From NCBI GenBank assembly GCA_036652035.1, contig JAVVWR010000008.1:1-63012 (forward strand): a stretch of 63,012 nt of DNA, read 5' to 3'. Below the pieces are notes generated by a model that saw nothing but the letters and a program-made list of their open reading frames with translations, was not told the DNA's origin and made no database searches. Both the position numbers and the translations under genes were made by a program. Positions 48,457 to 57,125 of this stretch are shown here, one piece after another; position 1 is the first letter of the stretch, and each line of letters starts with the position of its first letter. Source of the stretch: JAEZVV01 sp036652035 (GTDB taxonomy: Bacteria; Pseudomonadota; Gammaproteobacteria; Burkholderiales; Burkholderiaceae_F).

Positions 48457-49379
48457 GCGATTTCGCCGCCGACGTTCGTGTCGGCCTGAGCGGCTCCGGC
48501 CAGAAGTGGTTGCCGGCGCGCTGGCTGTACGACGACCTTGGCAGCGCGCTATTCGAGGCCATCACCGTCCTGCCCGAGTACGGCCTGACCCGCGCCGACG
48601 AGCGCGTGATAGCCCGCCTGTCCCCAGAACTGCCAGCCTGGCTGCCGGGAGCCCTGCGCGTCGCCGAGTTCGGCAGTGGCAGCGGACGCAAGACCGCCGG
48701 TCTGCTGCGCGCCTTGCCGCAGCGCCCGACTTACCACCCGATCGATGTCTCAACCGCCGCACTCGTGGCCTGCACCCGCGAGTTGGCAGAGATCACCACC
48801 GTTGTGCCCGAAGCCGCCGACTACGACGCCGGGCTGACGCGGGTACTGGCGCAGCGGGCGTCGCACGAACGCCTGCTGCTGCTATTTCTAGGAAGCACGA
48901 TCGGCAACGCTTCCCCCGCCGAGGCGCTGGCCTTTCTACGCTCGACGCGCGGCCGGCTGCGGCCGGGCGACGCCTTGCTGCTCGGTGCCGACCTGGTGAA
49001 AGACGTCGCCACCCTGATCACCGCGTACGACGACCCGACCGGCGTGACCGCCGCTTTCAACCGCAATGTGCTGGGGCGGATCAACCGCGAACTCGGCGCC
49101 GATTTCGACCTCGCCAATTTCGCTCACGAAGCGCGCTACGAACGCGATGCGCAGCGCATCGAGATGCATTTGCGCGCCCGCAGCGCCGCCCGCATCGCCA
49201 TTCCCGGCGCCGGCCTGACGATCGAACTGGCGCCCGGCGAAACCCTCTGGACCGAGTCCTCGCACAAGTTCACCGAGCGCGGCATCGACCGGCTTGTCGC
49301 CGAAGCCGGATGGCTGAGCGCACAGCGCTGGATCGATCCGGTCTGGGCCTTCGCCGAAACGCTGCTGCTCGTGCCCTGA
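48438..49379 (+). CDS. egtD: L-histidine N-alpha-methyltransferase EgtD
   Basis: A 313-residue SAM-dependent methyltransferase of the EgtD family: GQKWLPARWLYDDLGSALFEAIT at the N-terminus, the SAM site VAEFGSGSGRKT, then LLLFLGSTIGNASPAEALAFL, the family signature, and LLLGADLVKDV. EgtD trimethylates histidine to hercynine, the substrate of EgtB. The start lies within the last 19 bp of egtB, indicating co-translation. The C-S lyase (EgtE) that would complete ergothioneine synthesis is not in the window. Confidence 0.92.
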   Translation: MRRDALSDFAADVRVGLSGSGQKWLPARWLYDDLGSALFEAITVLPEYGLTRADERVIARLSPELPAWLPGALRVAEFGSGSGRKTAGLLRALPQRPTYHPIDVSTAALVACTRELAEITTVVPEAADYDAGLTRVLAQRASHERLLLLFLGSTIGNASPAEALAFLRSTRGRLRPGDALLLGADLVKDVATLITAYDDPTGVTAAFNRNVLGRINRELGADFDLANFAHEARYERDAQRIEMHLRARSAARIAIPGAGLTIELAPGETLWTESSHKFTERGIDRLVAEAGWLSAQRWIDPVWAFAETLLLVP

Positions 49380-49386
49380 GCTGCGC

Positions 49387-49932
49387 TCAGTGGCGACGGA
49401 TCGCCTGCAACACCAGCATCTGCTGACCGTCTTGATCAAGCGGAGCCACGCCCAGCCGGACTTGATCGGCCGCGTCGTCCCAAACCTGGATGCTCGCTTG
49501 CCGCCCCGGCAGCGGAATTTCAGTCACATTCGCCGGCCCCAGCGTGGCGGTCAGCTCGGCCGCCACCGCCGCCGCGCTGGCGGCCGCGGCCTGAGCTCCG
49601 CCGACAAACGCCACTCGCAAGGTGCGCGCCACGCTGCCATCGGCGTCGATGAAGACGTAGCTCGAATCCCAGACCTGGCCAAACCTGTCGGCCTTGTTGC
49701 GCGCCGCCAGAATGTGGCATTCGCCCATCGCGGCGGAACGCAGACGCGGGAAGTCTTCGGCCGCGCAGCGCGCGTCGTGCCAGACCTCGTAATCCGCCGC
49801 CATGGCCGCGGCGGTGAGATGAGCCGCCTGGGTCGGCAGTTCGATCTGAACACCAGCGACCGTCTGCGCACCCGCCAGCGAAGCAGAGGCGGCCAGGACC
49901 GCCACCGCGAGAGTCGAACGAAGCTTTGTCAT
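49387..49932 (-). CDS. exported protein of unknown function
   Basis: A 181-residue protein from ATG 49932 (AAAGG six bases upstream). A Sec signal peptide (STLAVAVLAASASLAGAQ) precedes a mature part of helices and strands (AADYEVWHDARCAAEDF, RSAAMGECHILAARN, SYVFIDADGSVARTLRVAF). Two cysteines (HDARC, GEC) could form a disulfide. I recognise no family. It is convergent with egtD, with 7 bp between the stop codons. Confidence 0.72.
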   Translation of the reverse strand: MTKLRSTLAVAVLAASASLAGAQTVAGVQIELPTQAAHLTAAAMAADYEVWHDARCAAEDFPRLRSAAMGECHILAARNKADRFGQVWDSSYVFIDADGSVARTLRVAFVGGAQAAAASAAAVAAELTATLGPANVTEIPLPGRQASIQVWDDAADQVRLGVAPLDQDGQQMLVLQAIRRH

Positions 49933-50077
49933 GACAGGCCTTTGAGCTTGAAATCCAGGGCACAAGCCCTCTTTCCCAATCGATCGTCGACCGACCGCTC
50001 CCACACTCAGAGTAAGGCGATCGCGCGAGCGTGGCGGCGGCGCTTGCCTCCAAACACGGCCAAACTCAATCAAGGTC

Positions 50078-50109
50078 AAAAAAATCGGGGCCCCCGCAGG
50101 GGCCCCGAT
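50078..50109 (-). terminator. intrinsic terminator of the uracil/xanthine permease gene
   Basis: A perfect 11-bp stem, ATCGGGGCCCC (50084-50094) with GGGGCCCCGAT (50099-50109), four-base loop. On the minus strand it is followed by seven Ts (As at 50078-50084 on the plus strand). It sits 31 bp after the permease stop codon. Confidence 0.9.
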
Positions 50110-50139
50110 CGCATTCAAGCCTTACGGCCTCACGCCGAC

Positions 50140-51444
50140 TCAGGCATCGGCCACGCCGCTGCCGTCGCTCGAATCCCGCCGCAAAAGCGCATACAGCAGG
50201 ATCGAACCGAAGGTCGCGGTCCCGATGCCGTCCATGGTGAAGCCGCCAATGGCGATCTTGAAGTTGCCCGCGCCCAGGATCAGGGTGACCGCTGCCGTGA
50301 TGAGATTGCGGTTATCGCCAAAATCGACCTTGTTGATGACCCAGATACGAGCGCCTGCCACGGCGATCAGACCGAACACGACAATCGACACCCCGCCCAG
50401 CACCGCCGAGGGAATCGTCAGGATCAAGGCGCCGAACTTCGGGCTGAAACCCAGCACGATCGCCATCAGCGCGGCGACCACGAACAGCAGGGTCGAGTAG
50501 ACGCGGGTCGCGGCCATCACGCCGATGTTCTCGCCGTAGGTGGTGACGCCAGTGCCGCCGACGCTGCCCGCGACCATGGTGGCGATGCCGTCGCCCACGA
50601 ACGCGCGGCCCATGTACTTGTCGAGGTTCTGACCGGTCATCGCGGTCACGGCCTTGACGTGGCCCAGGTTCTCGGCGACCAGGATGACGGCGACCGGAAC
50701 GATCAGCATCATCGCGTTGCCGGTAAACACCGGCGCCGTGAAGTTGGGCAGACCGAACCACGCCGCCGCGGCGACGCCCGAAAAATCGACCGGCTTGCCC
50801 AGGCCCAGACCGTTGGCAAGCACCAGATACGCCACATAGGCCAGCACCAGGCCAACCAGGATCAGCAGCTTCTGCAACATGCCGCGGGTGTAGACCGCCA
50901 CCGCGCCCACCGACAGGATGGTGAACACCGCCATCCACTTGTCGAACTCGGTCTGGCCAACGCCGTTGACCGCCGTCACGGCAAGGTTGAGGCCGATCAC
51001 CGCGACCACCGCGCCAGTGACCACCGGCGGCATGAAACGCTCGATCCAGCCAGTGCCGGTCGCCATCACGATCAGGCCGATCACCGCATACACCAGGCCG
51101 CAGACGATGATGCCGCCCAGCGCCACACCGATGTTGCCGTTGAGCCCGCCACCGGTATAGCCCGTGGCCGCGATCACCACGCCGATGAAGGCAAAGCTCG
51201 AGCCCAGGTAGCTCGGCACGCGGCCACCGACAATCAGGAAGAAGATCAGGGTGCCGATGCCGCTCATGAGAATGGCAACGTTGGGATCGAAGCCCATCAG
51301 CAGCGGCGCCAGCACGGTCGAGCCAAACATGGCCACCACGTGCTGGATGCCAAGGGCGGCGGTCTGCCCCCAGGGAAGGCGCTCGTCAGGGGCGATCACG
51401 CCCTCGGTTTTTTCGGTCCATCTGGGGAAATACGACCCGCTCAT
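50140..51444 (-). CDS. uracil/xanthine permease (NCS2 family, UraA-like)
   Basis: A 434-residue inner-membrane nucleobase:cation symporter. Family marks are RLPWGQTAALGIQHVVAMFGSTV at TM1, the VAENLGHVKAVTAMTG motif with the substrate-contacting Glu, and GGTGVTTYGENIGVMAATRVYS with the second conserved Glu. UraA of E. coli is similar in length. It imports uracil, possibly xanthine or other bases. AAGGAG precedes the ATG by five bases and a strong terminator follows. It is divergent from the MFS transporter gene (173 bp). Confidence 0.93.
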   Translation of the reverse strand: MSGSYFPRWTEKTEGVIAPDERLPWGQTAALGIQHVVAMFGSTVLAPLLMGFDPNVAILMSGIGTLIFFLIVGGRVPSYLGSSFAFIGVVIAATGYTGGGLNGNIGVALGGIIVCGLVYAVIGLIVMATGTGWIERFMPPVVTGAVVAVIGLNLAVTAVNGVGQTEFDKWMAVFTILSVGAVAVYTRGMLQKLLILVGLVLAYVAYLVLANGLGLGKPVDFSGVAAAAWFGLPNFTAPVFTGNAMMLIVPVAVILVAENLGHVKAVTAMTGQNLDKYMGRAFVGDGIATMVAGSVGGTGVTTYGENIGVMAATRVYSTLLFVVAALMAIVLGFSPKFGALILTIPSAVLGGVSIVVFGLIAVAGARIWVINKVDFGDNRNLITAAVTLILGAGNFKIAIGGFTMDGIGTATFGSILLYALLRRDSSDGSGVADA

Positions 51445-51617
51445 GGGTTCTCCTTGTTATGTGTGATCCAGTGAGGCGGGCCGCATTGTAGGCGTGTACT
51501 TGCGCGAGCTTTCCACCAACCGAAGCGCCAAACCCGTACCTTGCGATTAACCCGCCGCTTCCGCCGCGGCCAAACGCCGCGCCTGAAGCGGCATTCCGTC
51601 CGATTGGAGACAGCCTC

Positions 51618-53177
51618 ATGACACCCAGCCTTGACCCGGCGGCTCCCAGCCCGGCTCCAGTACCGGGTTTCGGCGCGATGCTGCTGCTGATCCTGGCCAC
51701 CGGCGTGATCACCGGAGCCTCGTCGATGATCATCGTCAGCCTGCCGGCGATTGCGCGCGCGCTCGACGCTTCGCTCGTCCAGAGCAACGGGGTGGTCGAT
51801 GCCTTCACCCTGTCGCTCGCGGTCGTGATCCTGGCCGCGGGCGCTCTCACCGACCGGCTCGGCCTGCGTCGCGCTCTGCTGATTTCGCTCGCACTGATGG
51901 TGCCGGTGCAAGCGCTGGGGGCCGTGGCGGACAGCGTCTGGGTGTTGATCGGCTCGCGCCTGGCCGGCGGTTTATTGGGAGCCGTGCTCTATTCGGCCGT
52001 GCTCGGTCATGTGGTCGCGCTGTGGCCGGGGCCGGCGCGCGCCAAGGCGATCGCCCAATGGGGCATGGGTCTGGGGGCGGTCGCCATGATCAATCCGCCG
52101 CTAGCGGGCTGGATCGAAGCCCAGGCGGGCTGGCGCGCGGTGGTAGCGGTCACGCCCGGTGTCGCTCTGATCACACTGGCGGCGGCCTGGCGCTGGCTGC
52201 CCGTGGCGCCGCCCGTGCCGCGGCGGCCGATCGACCTCGCGGGCTGCGCCCTGGCGGGAGTGGCCGTGGCTGGCCTTCTGGTCGGAGTCAATCTGCTGCC
52301 GACGGATCACCCCGGCATTGGCGCGGCACTGATCGCGCTCGGCCTGCTGTTTGGCACCGGTTTCGTGCGCCATAGCCGCGGCCGCGACGACGCCCTGATT
52401 CCGCTCACCGGCCCGCAGGTGGGGGCCGTGCTGCTGGCCGCCGGAGTCACTTTCATGAGTGCCGCGCTTTTGTTCGCGTTCAACCAGACCATGGAGCATT
52501 ACGCGCAGGACGCGCTCGGCCTGTCGACGCTTGCTGGCGGCTTTCTATTTGCCGTAGGCGGGTTCGCTGCCGCACTCGGCTCGCGCATCACCGGGCCCCT
52601 GATCGTCCACTGGCCGATGCGCACGCTGCTGATCGGCAGCACCACGCTCACCGCTGCGGCCTTGTTGCTGGCGGCGCTCACCTGGACCCGCAACGCCTCG
52701 CCCGTCTGGGTGGTGGCGGCGATCCTGGCCCTGGCGCTGGCCTTTGGCATCAGCAATACCGCCGCCACGCATGCGATGACGGTCCATGCTGCCCCCGGGC
52801 GGGAGGGCTCGATGTCAGCGCTGACCGGGTTGGCGCGCTACCTCGGCGGCTCGCTCGGGCTGGCGGCGTTGGGCGCCGTGCTGGCGGGCGGCTACCGCGA
52901 CAGCTTTGTCGCCGCCGGCGTCGACGTTCCGGCTGGAGTCTCGGTGCAACTCGCCCACTCCTACGCCCTGGCCCAGCACTGGGCGGCCAGCCACCCCGCC
53001 AGCGCCGATTCGATCCTGGCCGCCGCCCGCGCCGCCATCGTGGCTGGCGCCGACGCAGCCCTGTGGGTCTCGGCCGTGGCCGCCGCCGCCTGGGTCCTGA
53101 TGTTGTGGCGCTTCTATCCGCGCACGCCGATCCCGGCCGCGGGCGTCTCGAGCCCATCCTCGACTTCGCACCGATAG
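51618..53177 (+). CDS. MFS transporter, DHA2-type drug exporter
   Basis: A 519-residue inner-membrane exporter of the 14-helix DHA2 type. Marks are TGASSMIIVSLPAIARALDASL in TM1, the loop motif LTDRLGLRRALL, GSRLAGGLLGAVLYSAVLGHV, and MINPPLAGWIEAQAGWRAV (the antiporter motif C region). It is followed 32 bp later by a nitronate-monooxygenase-family gene and then DUF1232, and may head a three-gene unit ending at the hairpin at 54678-54707. Substrate unknown. Confidence 0.88.
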   Translation: MTPSLDPAAPSPAPVPGFGAMLLLILATGVITGASSMIIVSLPAIARALDASLVQSNGVVDAFTLSLAVVILAAGALTDRLGLRRALLISLALMVPVQALGAVADSVWVLIGSRLAGGLLGAVLYSAVLGHVVALWPGPARAKAIAQWGMGLGAVAMINPPLAGWIEAQAGWRAVVAVTPGVALITLAAAWRWLPVAPPVPRRPIDLAGCALAGVAVAGLLVGVNLLPTDHPGIGAALIALGLLFGTGFVRHSRGRDDALIPLTGPQVGAVLLAAGVTFMSAALLFAFNQTMEHYAQDALGLSTLAGGFLFAVGGFAAALGSRITGPLIVHWPMRTLLIGSTTLTAAALLLAALTWTRNASPVWVVAAILALALAFGISNTAATHAMTVHAAPGREGSMSALTGLARYLGGSLGLAALGAVLAGGYRDSFVAAGVDVPAGVSVQLAHSYALAQHWAASHPASADSILAAARAAIVAGADAALWVSAVAAAAWVLMLWRFYPRTPIPAAGVSSPSSTSHR

Positions 53178-53209
53178 GATGGGGATTTCATTCACCCTCG
53201 ACCGCCACC

Positions 53210-54175
53210 ATGTCCCTGCCGCCGCTCCTGCGTGACTCGCTCGCCCTGCCGGTGATCGGCTCGCCGCTGTTCATCGTGTCCAGCCCCGAGCTCGTGATCG
53301 AGCAGTGCAAGGCCGGCATCGTCGGCAGCTTTCCCGCGCTCAACGCGCGGCCCGAGCCCGTGCTCGGCGAGTGGCTGACGCGGATCGAGACCGAACTCGC
53401 CGCGTTCAAGGCCGCGCACCCGAAGCAGAAGGTCGCGCCTTACGCGGTCAACCAGATCGTCCACGCCAGCAACACGCGGCTGCAGCACGATGTGGAAGTC
53501 TGCGTCGCGCACCGGGTGCCGATCATGATCACCAGCCTGCGCGCTCCCGACCTGGTGGTCGAGGCCGCGCACAGTTACGGCGGGCTGGTGTTCCACGACG
53601 TCACCAACATCACCCACGCCAAGCGCGCGATCGCCGCCGGGGTCGACGGCCTGATCCTGGTGTGCACCGGCGCCGGCGGCCACGCCGGCACGCTCAGCCC
53701 CTTCGCGCTGGTGCGCGAGGTGCGCGAGTTCTACGACGGCACCCTCATTCTCTCGGGCGCGATCGCCAGCGGCGAATCGGTGCTCGCCGCGCAAGCGCTC
53801 GGCGCCGACCTCGCCTACATGGGCACGCGCTTTATCGCCACCACCGAGGCCAATGCCACTCCCGCCTACAAGCAGGCGCTGGTCGAATCGGTGGCCGAGG
53901 ACATCGTCTACACCAACCTCTTCACCGGGGTTCACGGCAACTATTTGAAGAGCAGCATCGTCGCCGCCGGGCTTGACCCCGCCGATCTGCCCGCAGCCGA
54001 CAAGTCGAAGATGAACTTCGCCTCGGGCGGCAATAGCGCCGCCAAGGCCTGGAAGGACATCTGGGGCGCGGGCCAGGGCACGGGCCAGATCAAGGCGGTG
54101 CAACCGACCCGCGAGGTGGTGGCGCAACTCGCCGCCGAATACGCCGCCGCACGCGCGCGGCTGCTCGGCGCCTGA
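53210..54175 (+). CDS. nitronate monooxygenase / 2-nitropropane dioxygenase family FMN enzyme
   Basis: A 321-residue FMN-dependent TIM-barrel enzyme of the NMO family, from ATG 53210. It has LPVIGSPLFIVSSPELVIEQ and VGSFPALNARP at the FMN site, GVDGLILVCTGAGGHAG with the conserved His, and LAAQALGADLAYMGTRFIATTE at the phosphate-binding end. Enzymes of this family oxidise nitronates, detoxifying nitroalkane compounds, though several members are NADH:quinone reductases instead. Frames extending upstream to 53063 overlap the MFS gene and are rejected. Confidence 0.9.
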   Translation: MSLPPLLRDSLALPVIGSPLFIVSSPELVIEQCKAGIVGSFPALNARPEPVLGEWLTRIETELAAFKAAHPKQKVAPYAVNQIVHASNTRLQHDVEVCVAHRVPIMITSLRAPDLVVEAAHSYGGLVFHDVTNITHAKRAIAAGVDGLILVCTGAGGHAGTLSPFALVREVREFYDGTLILSGAIASGESVLAAQALGADLAYMGTRFIATTEANATPAYKQALVESVAEDIVYTNLFTGVHGNYLKSSIVAAGLDPADLPAADKSKMNFASGGNSAAKAWKDIWGAGQGTGQIKAVQPTREVVAQLAAEYAAARARLLGA

Positions 54176-54202
54176 GATGGCGCGGGCGCGGGAAGCCAGA
54201 CG

Positions 54203-54601
54203 ATGAAATGGCTGATCGCTCTGCGCCAGCGTGCCCGCCTGCTCAAGGCCGAAACGCTGGCCCTGGCGTTGGCCGCGAGCGACCCGCGCACGCCCTGGAT
54301 CGTCAAGCTGCTGGTGTTCGCCGCGGTGGCGTATGCCTTGAGCCCGATCGATTTGATCCCCGATTTCATTCCGGTGCTGGGCCTGCTCGACGACCTGGTG
54401 ATCCTGCCGCTGCTGATCGGCCTGGCGATTCGGCTCACTCCGCCAGCGGTACTGGCCGACGCCCGTGCGCGCGCCCAGCGCACGGTGGCACGCGGCAAGA
54501 AATGGGGGCTGATCGCCGCCGCCATCTTCATCGTGGTGTGGGCCTTGATCCTCGGCCTGGCCGTCAGCTGGCTGGTGCGGGCGTTTCCATCGGCGGCGTG
54601 A
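54203..54601 (+). CDS. DUF1232 (YkvA-like) membrane protein
   Basis: A 132-residue protein with the DUF1232 core AYALSPIDLIPDFIPVLGLLDDL at about residues 45-68, which is the family signature, followed by a second transmembrane helix (LIAAAIFIVVWALILGLAVSWL). Function unknown. It lies 27 bp after the NMO-family gene on the same strand. Confidence 0.9.
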   Translation: MKWLIALRQRARLLKAETLALALAASDPRTPWIVKLLVFAAVAYALSPIDLIPDFIPVLGLLDDLVILPLLIGLAIRLTPPAVLADARARAQRTVARGKKWGLIAAAIFIVVWALILGLAVSWLVRAFPSAA

Positions 54602-54677
54602 ACCCGCCGGCTGGCGCGAGCCCGCGGGTCAGCCCCAAGGCAGCTCCGCGGCCCGCTTGGTAAAATTGCGTCACTTC

Positions 54678-54707
54678 GCCGCTGGCCGCTTCCGGCCGGC
54701 GGCTTTT
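54678..54707 (+). terminator. intrinsic terminator after DUF1232
   Basis: GCCGCTGGCC (54678-54687) pairs with GGCCGGCGGC (54694-54703) with one G-T wobble, six-base loop GCTTCC, followed by TTTTGCTT. It lies between the DUF1232 stop and the prfC start. Confidence 0.75.
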
Positions 54708-54745
54708 GCTTGTGATGCGGGCCCACACCCGCGGCGGCCCCCACC

Positions 54746-56359
54746 ATGACCTCTCCAAACCCCGCGCTTGTGCGCGACGTGGCCTTGCGCCGCACCTTCG
54801 CGATCATTTCGCACCCTGACGCCGGCAAGACGACGCTGACCGAAAAGCTGCTGCTGTTCGGCGGCGCGATCCAGATGGCGGGCGCGGTCAAGGGCCGCAA
54901 GAGCTCGCGCCACGCCACCTCGGACTGGATGGAGGTGGAAAAGCAGCGCGGCATCTCGGTCACAAGTTCGGTGATGCAGTTCGAGTACGGCGGCAACGTC
55001 ATCAACCTGCTCGACACCCCGGGCCACGAAGACTTCTCCGAAGACACCTACCGTGTGCTGACCGCGGTCGACGCCGCGGTGATGGTGATCGACGCGGCCA
55101 AGGGCGTGGAAGCGCAGACGATCAAGCTGCTCGAGGTCTGCCGCCTGCGCAACACGCCGATCATCACCTTCGTCAACAAGATGGACCGCGAAGTGCGCGA
55201 TCCGATCGAGCTGCTGGGCGAGATCGAAAGCGTCCTGAAGCTCGATTGCGCGCCGGTGACCTGGCCGATCGGCATGGGCAAGACCTTCCGCGGCGTCTAC
55301 TCGCTGCTCGACAACCGCCTGCTGCGATTCACCCCGGGCGGCGAGCGCATCACTGATGACAGCGAAACCATCGAAGGCCTGGACAATCCCCGCCTCGACG
55401 AGCTGTTCCCGCTCGAGATCGGCCAGGTGCGCGACAGCGTCGAACTGGTCGCAGGCGCCTCCGACCCCTTCAGCCTCGACCGCTTTCTGGCCGGCACGCA
55501 GAGCCCGGTGTTCTTCGGTTCGGGCGTGAACAACTTCGGCGTGCAGGAAGTCCTGCGTGCGCTGATCGCGTGGGCGCCGCCGCCGCAGCCGCGCGACGGC
55601 GGCACGCGCGAAGTGCTGCCAACCGAAGCGCCGTTCTCGGGCTTCGTGTTCAAGATCCAGGCCAACATGGACCCGCGCCACCGCGACCGGATTGCCTTCT
55701 TCCGCGTCTGCTCCGGCCGCTACGCCCCCGGCATGAAGGTGCGCCACGTGCGCGACGCGCGCGAGATGAAGATCGGCAACGCGCTCACCTTCATGGCCAA
55801 CGACCGCGTCAAGATGGAAGACGCGGTGGCGGGCGACATCATCGGCATCCACAACCACGGCCAGCTTCACATCGGCGACACGCTCACCGAAGGCGAGATC
55901 CTCGGCTTTACCGGCATCCCGTACTTCGCGCCGGAAATGTTCCGCGCCGCCCGCGCCCGCGACCCGTTCAAGACCAAGCAGCTGCAAAAGGGCTTGCAGG
56001 AGCTGGGCGAAGAGGGCGCGATCCAGGTCTTCGAGACCGAGTTCGGCAACATGCTGCTGGGCGCCGTCGGCCAGCTGCAGTTCGAAATCGTGGCGCAGCG
56101 CCTGGCGACCGAATACAAGGTCGACGCGATCTACGACAGCACCGACATCTCGACCGCGCGCTGGCTCACCTACCCCGACGAGAAGACCCGCAAGGACTTC
56201 GAGCGCGAACAGAGCGCGCGCATCGCCAAGGACGTCGACGGCAACCCGGTGTATCTGGCCAACTCGATCTACAACCTGCAGACCACGATCAAGCACTGGC
56301 CGCAGGTGGGCTTCCACAACACCCGCGAGCACGGGCAGAAGCTCGCGCATGCGGGCTGA
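54746..56359 (+). CDS. prfC: peptide chain release factor 3
   Basis: A 537-residue translational GTPase (E. coli RF3 is 529). G1 is ISHPDAGKTTLTEKLLLFGG, followed by the switch region HATSDWMEVEKQRGISVTSSV. G3 is LLDTPGHEDFSEDTYR, and G4 is FVNKMDREVRDPIELL. The C-terminal domain includes LGAVGQLQFEIVAQRL. RF3 recycles RF1/RF2 from the ribosome after termination. Monocistronic, with terminators on both sides (54678-54707 and 56409-56435). Confidence 0.97.
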   Translation: MTSPNPALVRDVALRRTFAIISHPDAGKTTLTEKLLLFGGAIQMAGAVKGRKSSRHATSDWMEVEKQRGISVTSSVMQFEYGGNVINLLDTPGHEDFSEDTYRVLTAVDAAVMVIDAAKGVEAQTIKLLEVCRLRNTPIITFVNKMDREVRDPIELLGEIESVLKLDCAPVTWPIGMGKTFRGVYSLLDNRLLRFTPGGERITDDSETIEGLDNPRLDELFPLEIGQVRDSVELVAGASDPFSLDRFLAGTQSPVFFGSGVNNFGVQEVLRALIAWAPPPQPRDGGTREVLPTEAPFSGFVFKIQANMDPRHRDRIAFFRVCSGRYAPGMKVRHVRDAREMKIGNALTFMANDRVKMEDAVAGDIIGIHNHGQLHIGDTLTEGEILGFTGIPYFAPEMFRAARARDPFKTKQLQKGLQELGEEGAIQVFETEFGNMLLGAVGQLQFEIVAQRLATEYKVDAIYDSTDISTARWLTYPDEKTRKDFEREQSARIAKDVDGNPVYLANSIYNLQTTIKHWPQVGFHNTREHGQKLAHAG

Positions 56360-56408
56360 GTCCGCCGCAGGTTGCCGATTCCTGACGCTTCGCAGTGAAT
56401 GAACGACA

Positions 56409-56435
56409 CGGCCACCTGAAGGTGGCCGTTTTTTT
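56409..56435 (+). terminator. intrinsic terminator of prfC
   Basis: CGGCCACC (56409-56416) pairs with GGTGGCCG (56421-56428), four-base loop TGAA, followed by seven Ts at 56429-56435. It lies 49 bp after the prfC stop. Confidence 0.93.
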
Positions 56436-56483
56436 GGGCGCCGCGGCTAGCATGTTCAATCTTCCTGTCTCAGCTCGCTGATC

Positions 56484-56954
56484 GTGAACGGTCACCACAC
56501 CCCAGGCTTTCGCTCGCCTCCCGCGCTCGCTCGCGGAAACGTTCTGACCGCCGCCATCATCTCGATGACCGGCCTGGCTCTGATACTCGTTGCGATGGTC
56601 AACGTGGTGCGCTGGTCGCAGACGCGGGTGCAGGAGACGGCTGTCCAGCACATCAACCAGTCCGCGGAGAGAGCCGCTCGCCAATCTCAGGACGCGGCGC
56701 GCGTCCATCAGGAACGCGAGCGCGAGCGGGTCGCCAATCAGGCAACGCTCGAACGCGCCACCTTCGACGCACAACAAGCCAGCACCGCCGCGAGCCAGAG
56801 TGCGGCCGAGCACAGAGAGGCCGCGTGGAGACGTTTTTATCAACCATCGGCGGCTTGCGCGAACCCGGACACTCGCCCCCTCGTCGAATGCGCCAATGAA
56901 CACATTCGCGCCCGGCGCGCCTTCGATCTGCAATACAAGCCCCTCTCTCCCTAA
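56484..56954 (+). CDS. single-pass membrane protein with coiled coil, unknown
   Basis: A possible 156-residue protein from a GTG at 56484. One transmembrane helix (LTAAIISMTGLALILVAMVNVV, about 21-42) is followed by a long charged helix rich in Gln, Arg, Glu and Ala (QSAERAARQSQDAARVHQER, ATLERATFDAQQAS), probably a coiled coil. The short C-terminal domain has two cysteines (SAACANPDTRPLVECANEH), likely an oxidised pair outside the cytoplasm. No family recognised and the ribosome-binding site is weak. Confidence 0.55.
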   Translation: MNGHHTPGFRSPPALARGNVLTAAIISMTGLALILVAMVNVVRWSQTRVQETAVQHINQSAERAARQSQDAARVHQERERERVANQATLERATFDAQQASTAASQSAAEHREAAWRRFYQPSAACANPDTRPLVECANEHIRARRAFDLQYKPLSP

Positions 56955-57125
56955 GCACGCAACCAAAGAACACGCCGAGGTTTGGCTTCTCGGGCGCGAT
57001 CACGCTGTCAACACCAAGCGGCACCGTTCGACTCTTGCGCGGCAACAAGCCCAACCCAAACCTTGGCTCGCCGTCCGTTCCGGATGGCTATTCTCGAATC
57101 CACACCCGCTCGTTCCCACCGCTCC

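Noticed and set aside
54671..56350. A 559-codon minus-strand frame across prfC
   Set aside because: Antisense of a gene with all GTPase motifs; no independent signal.
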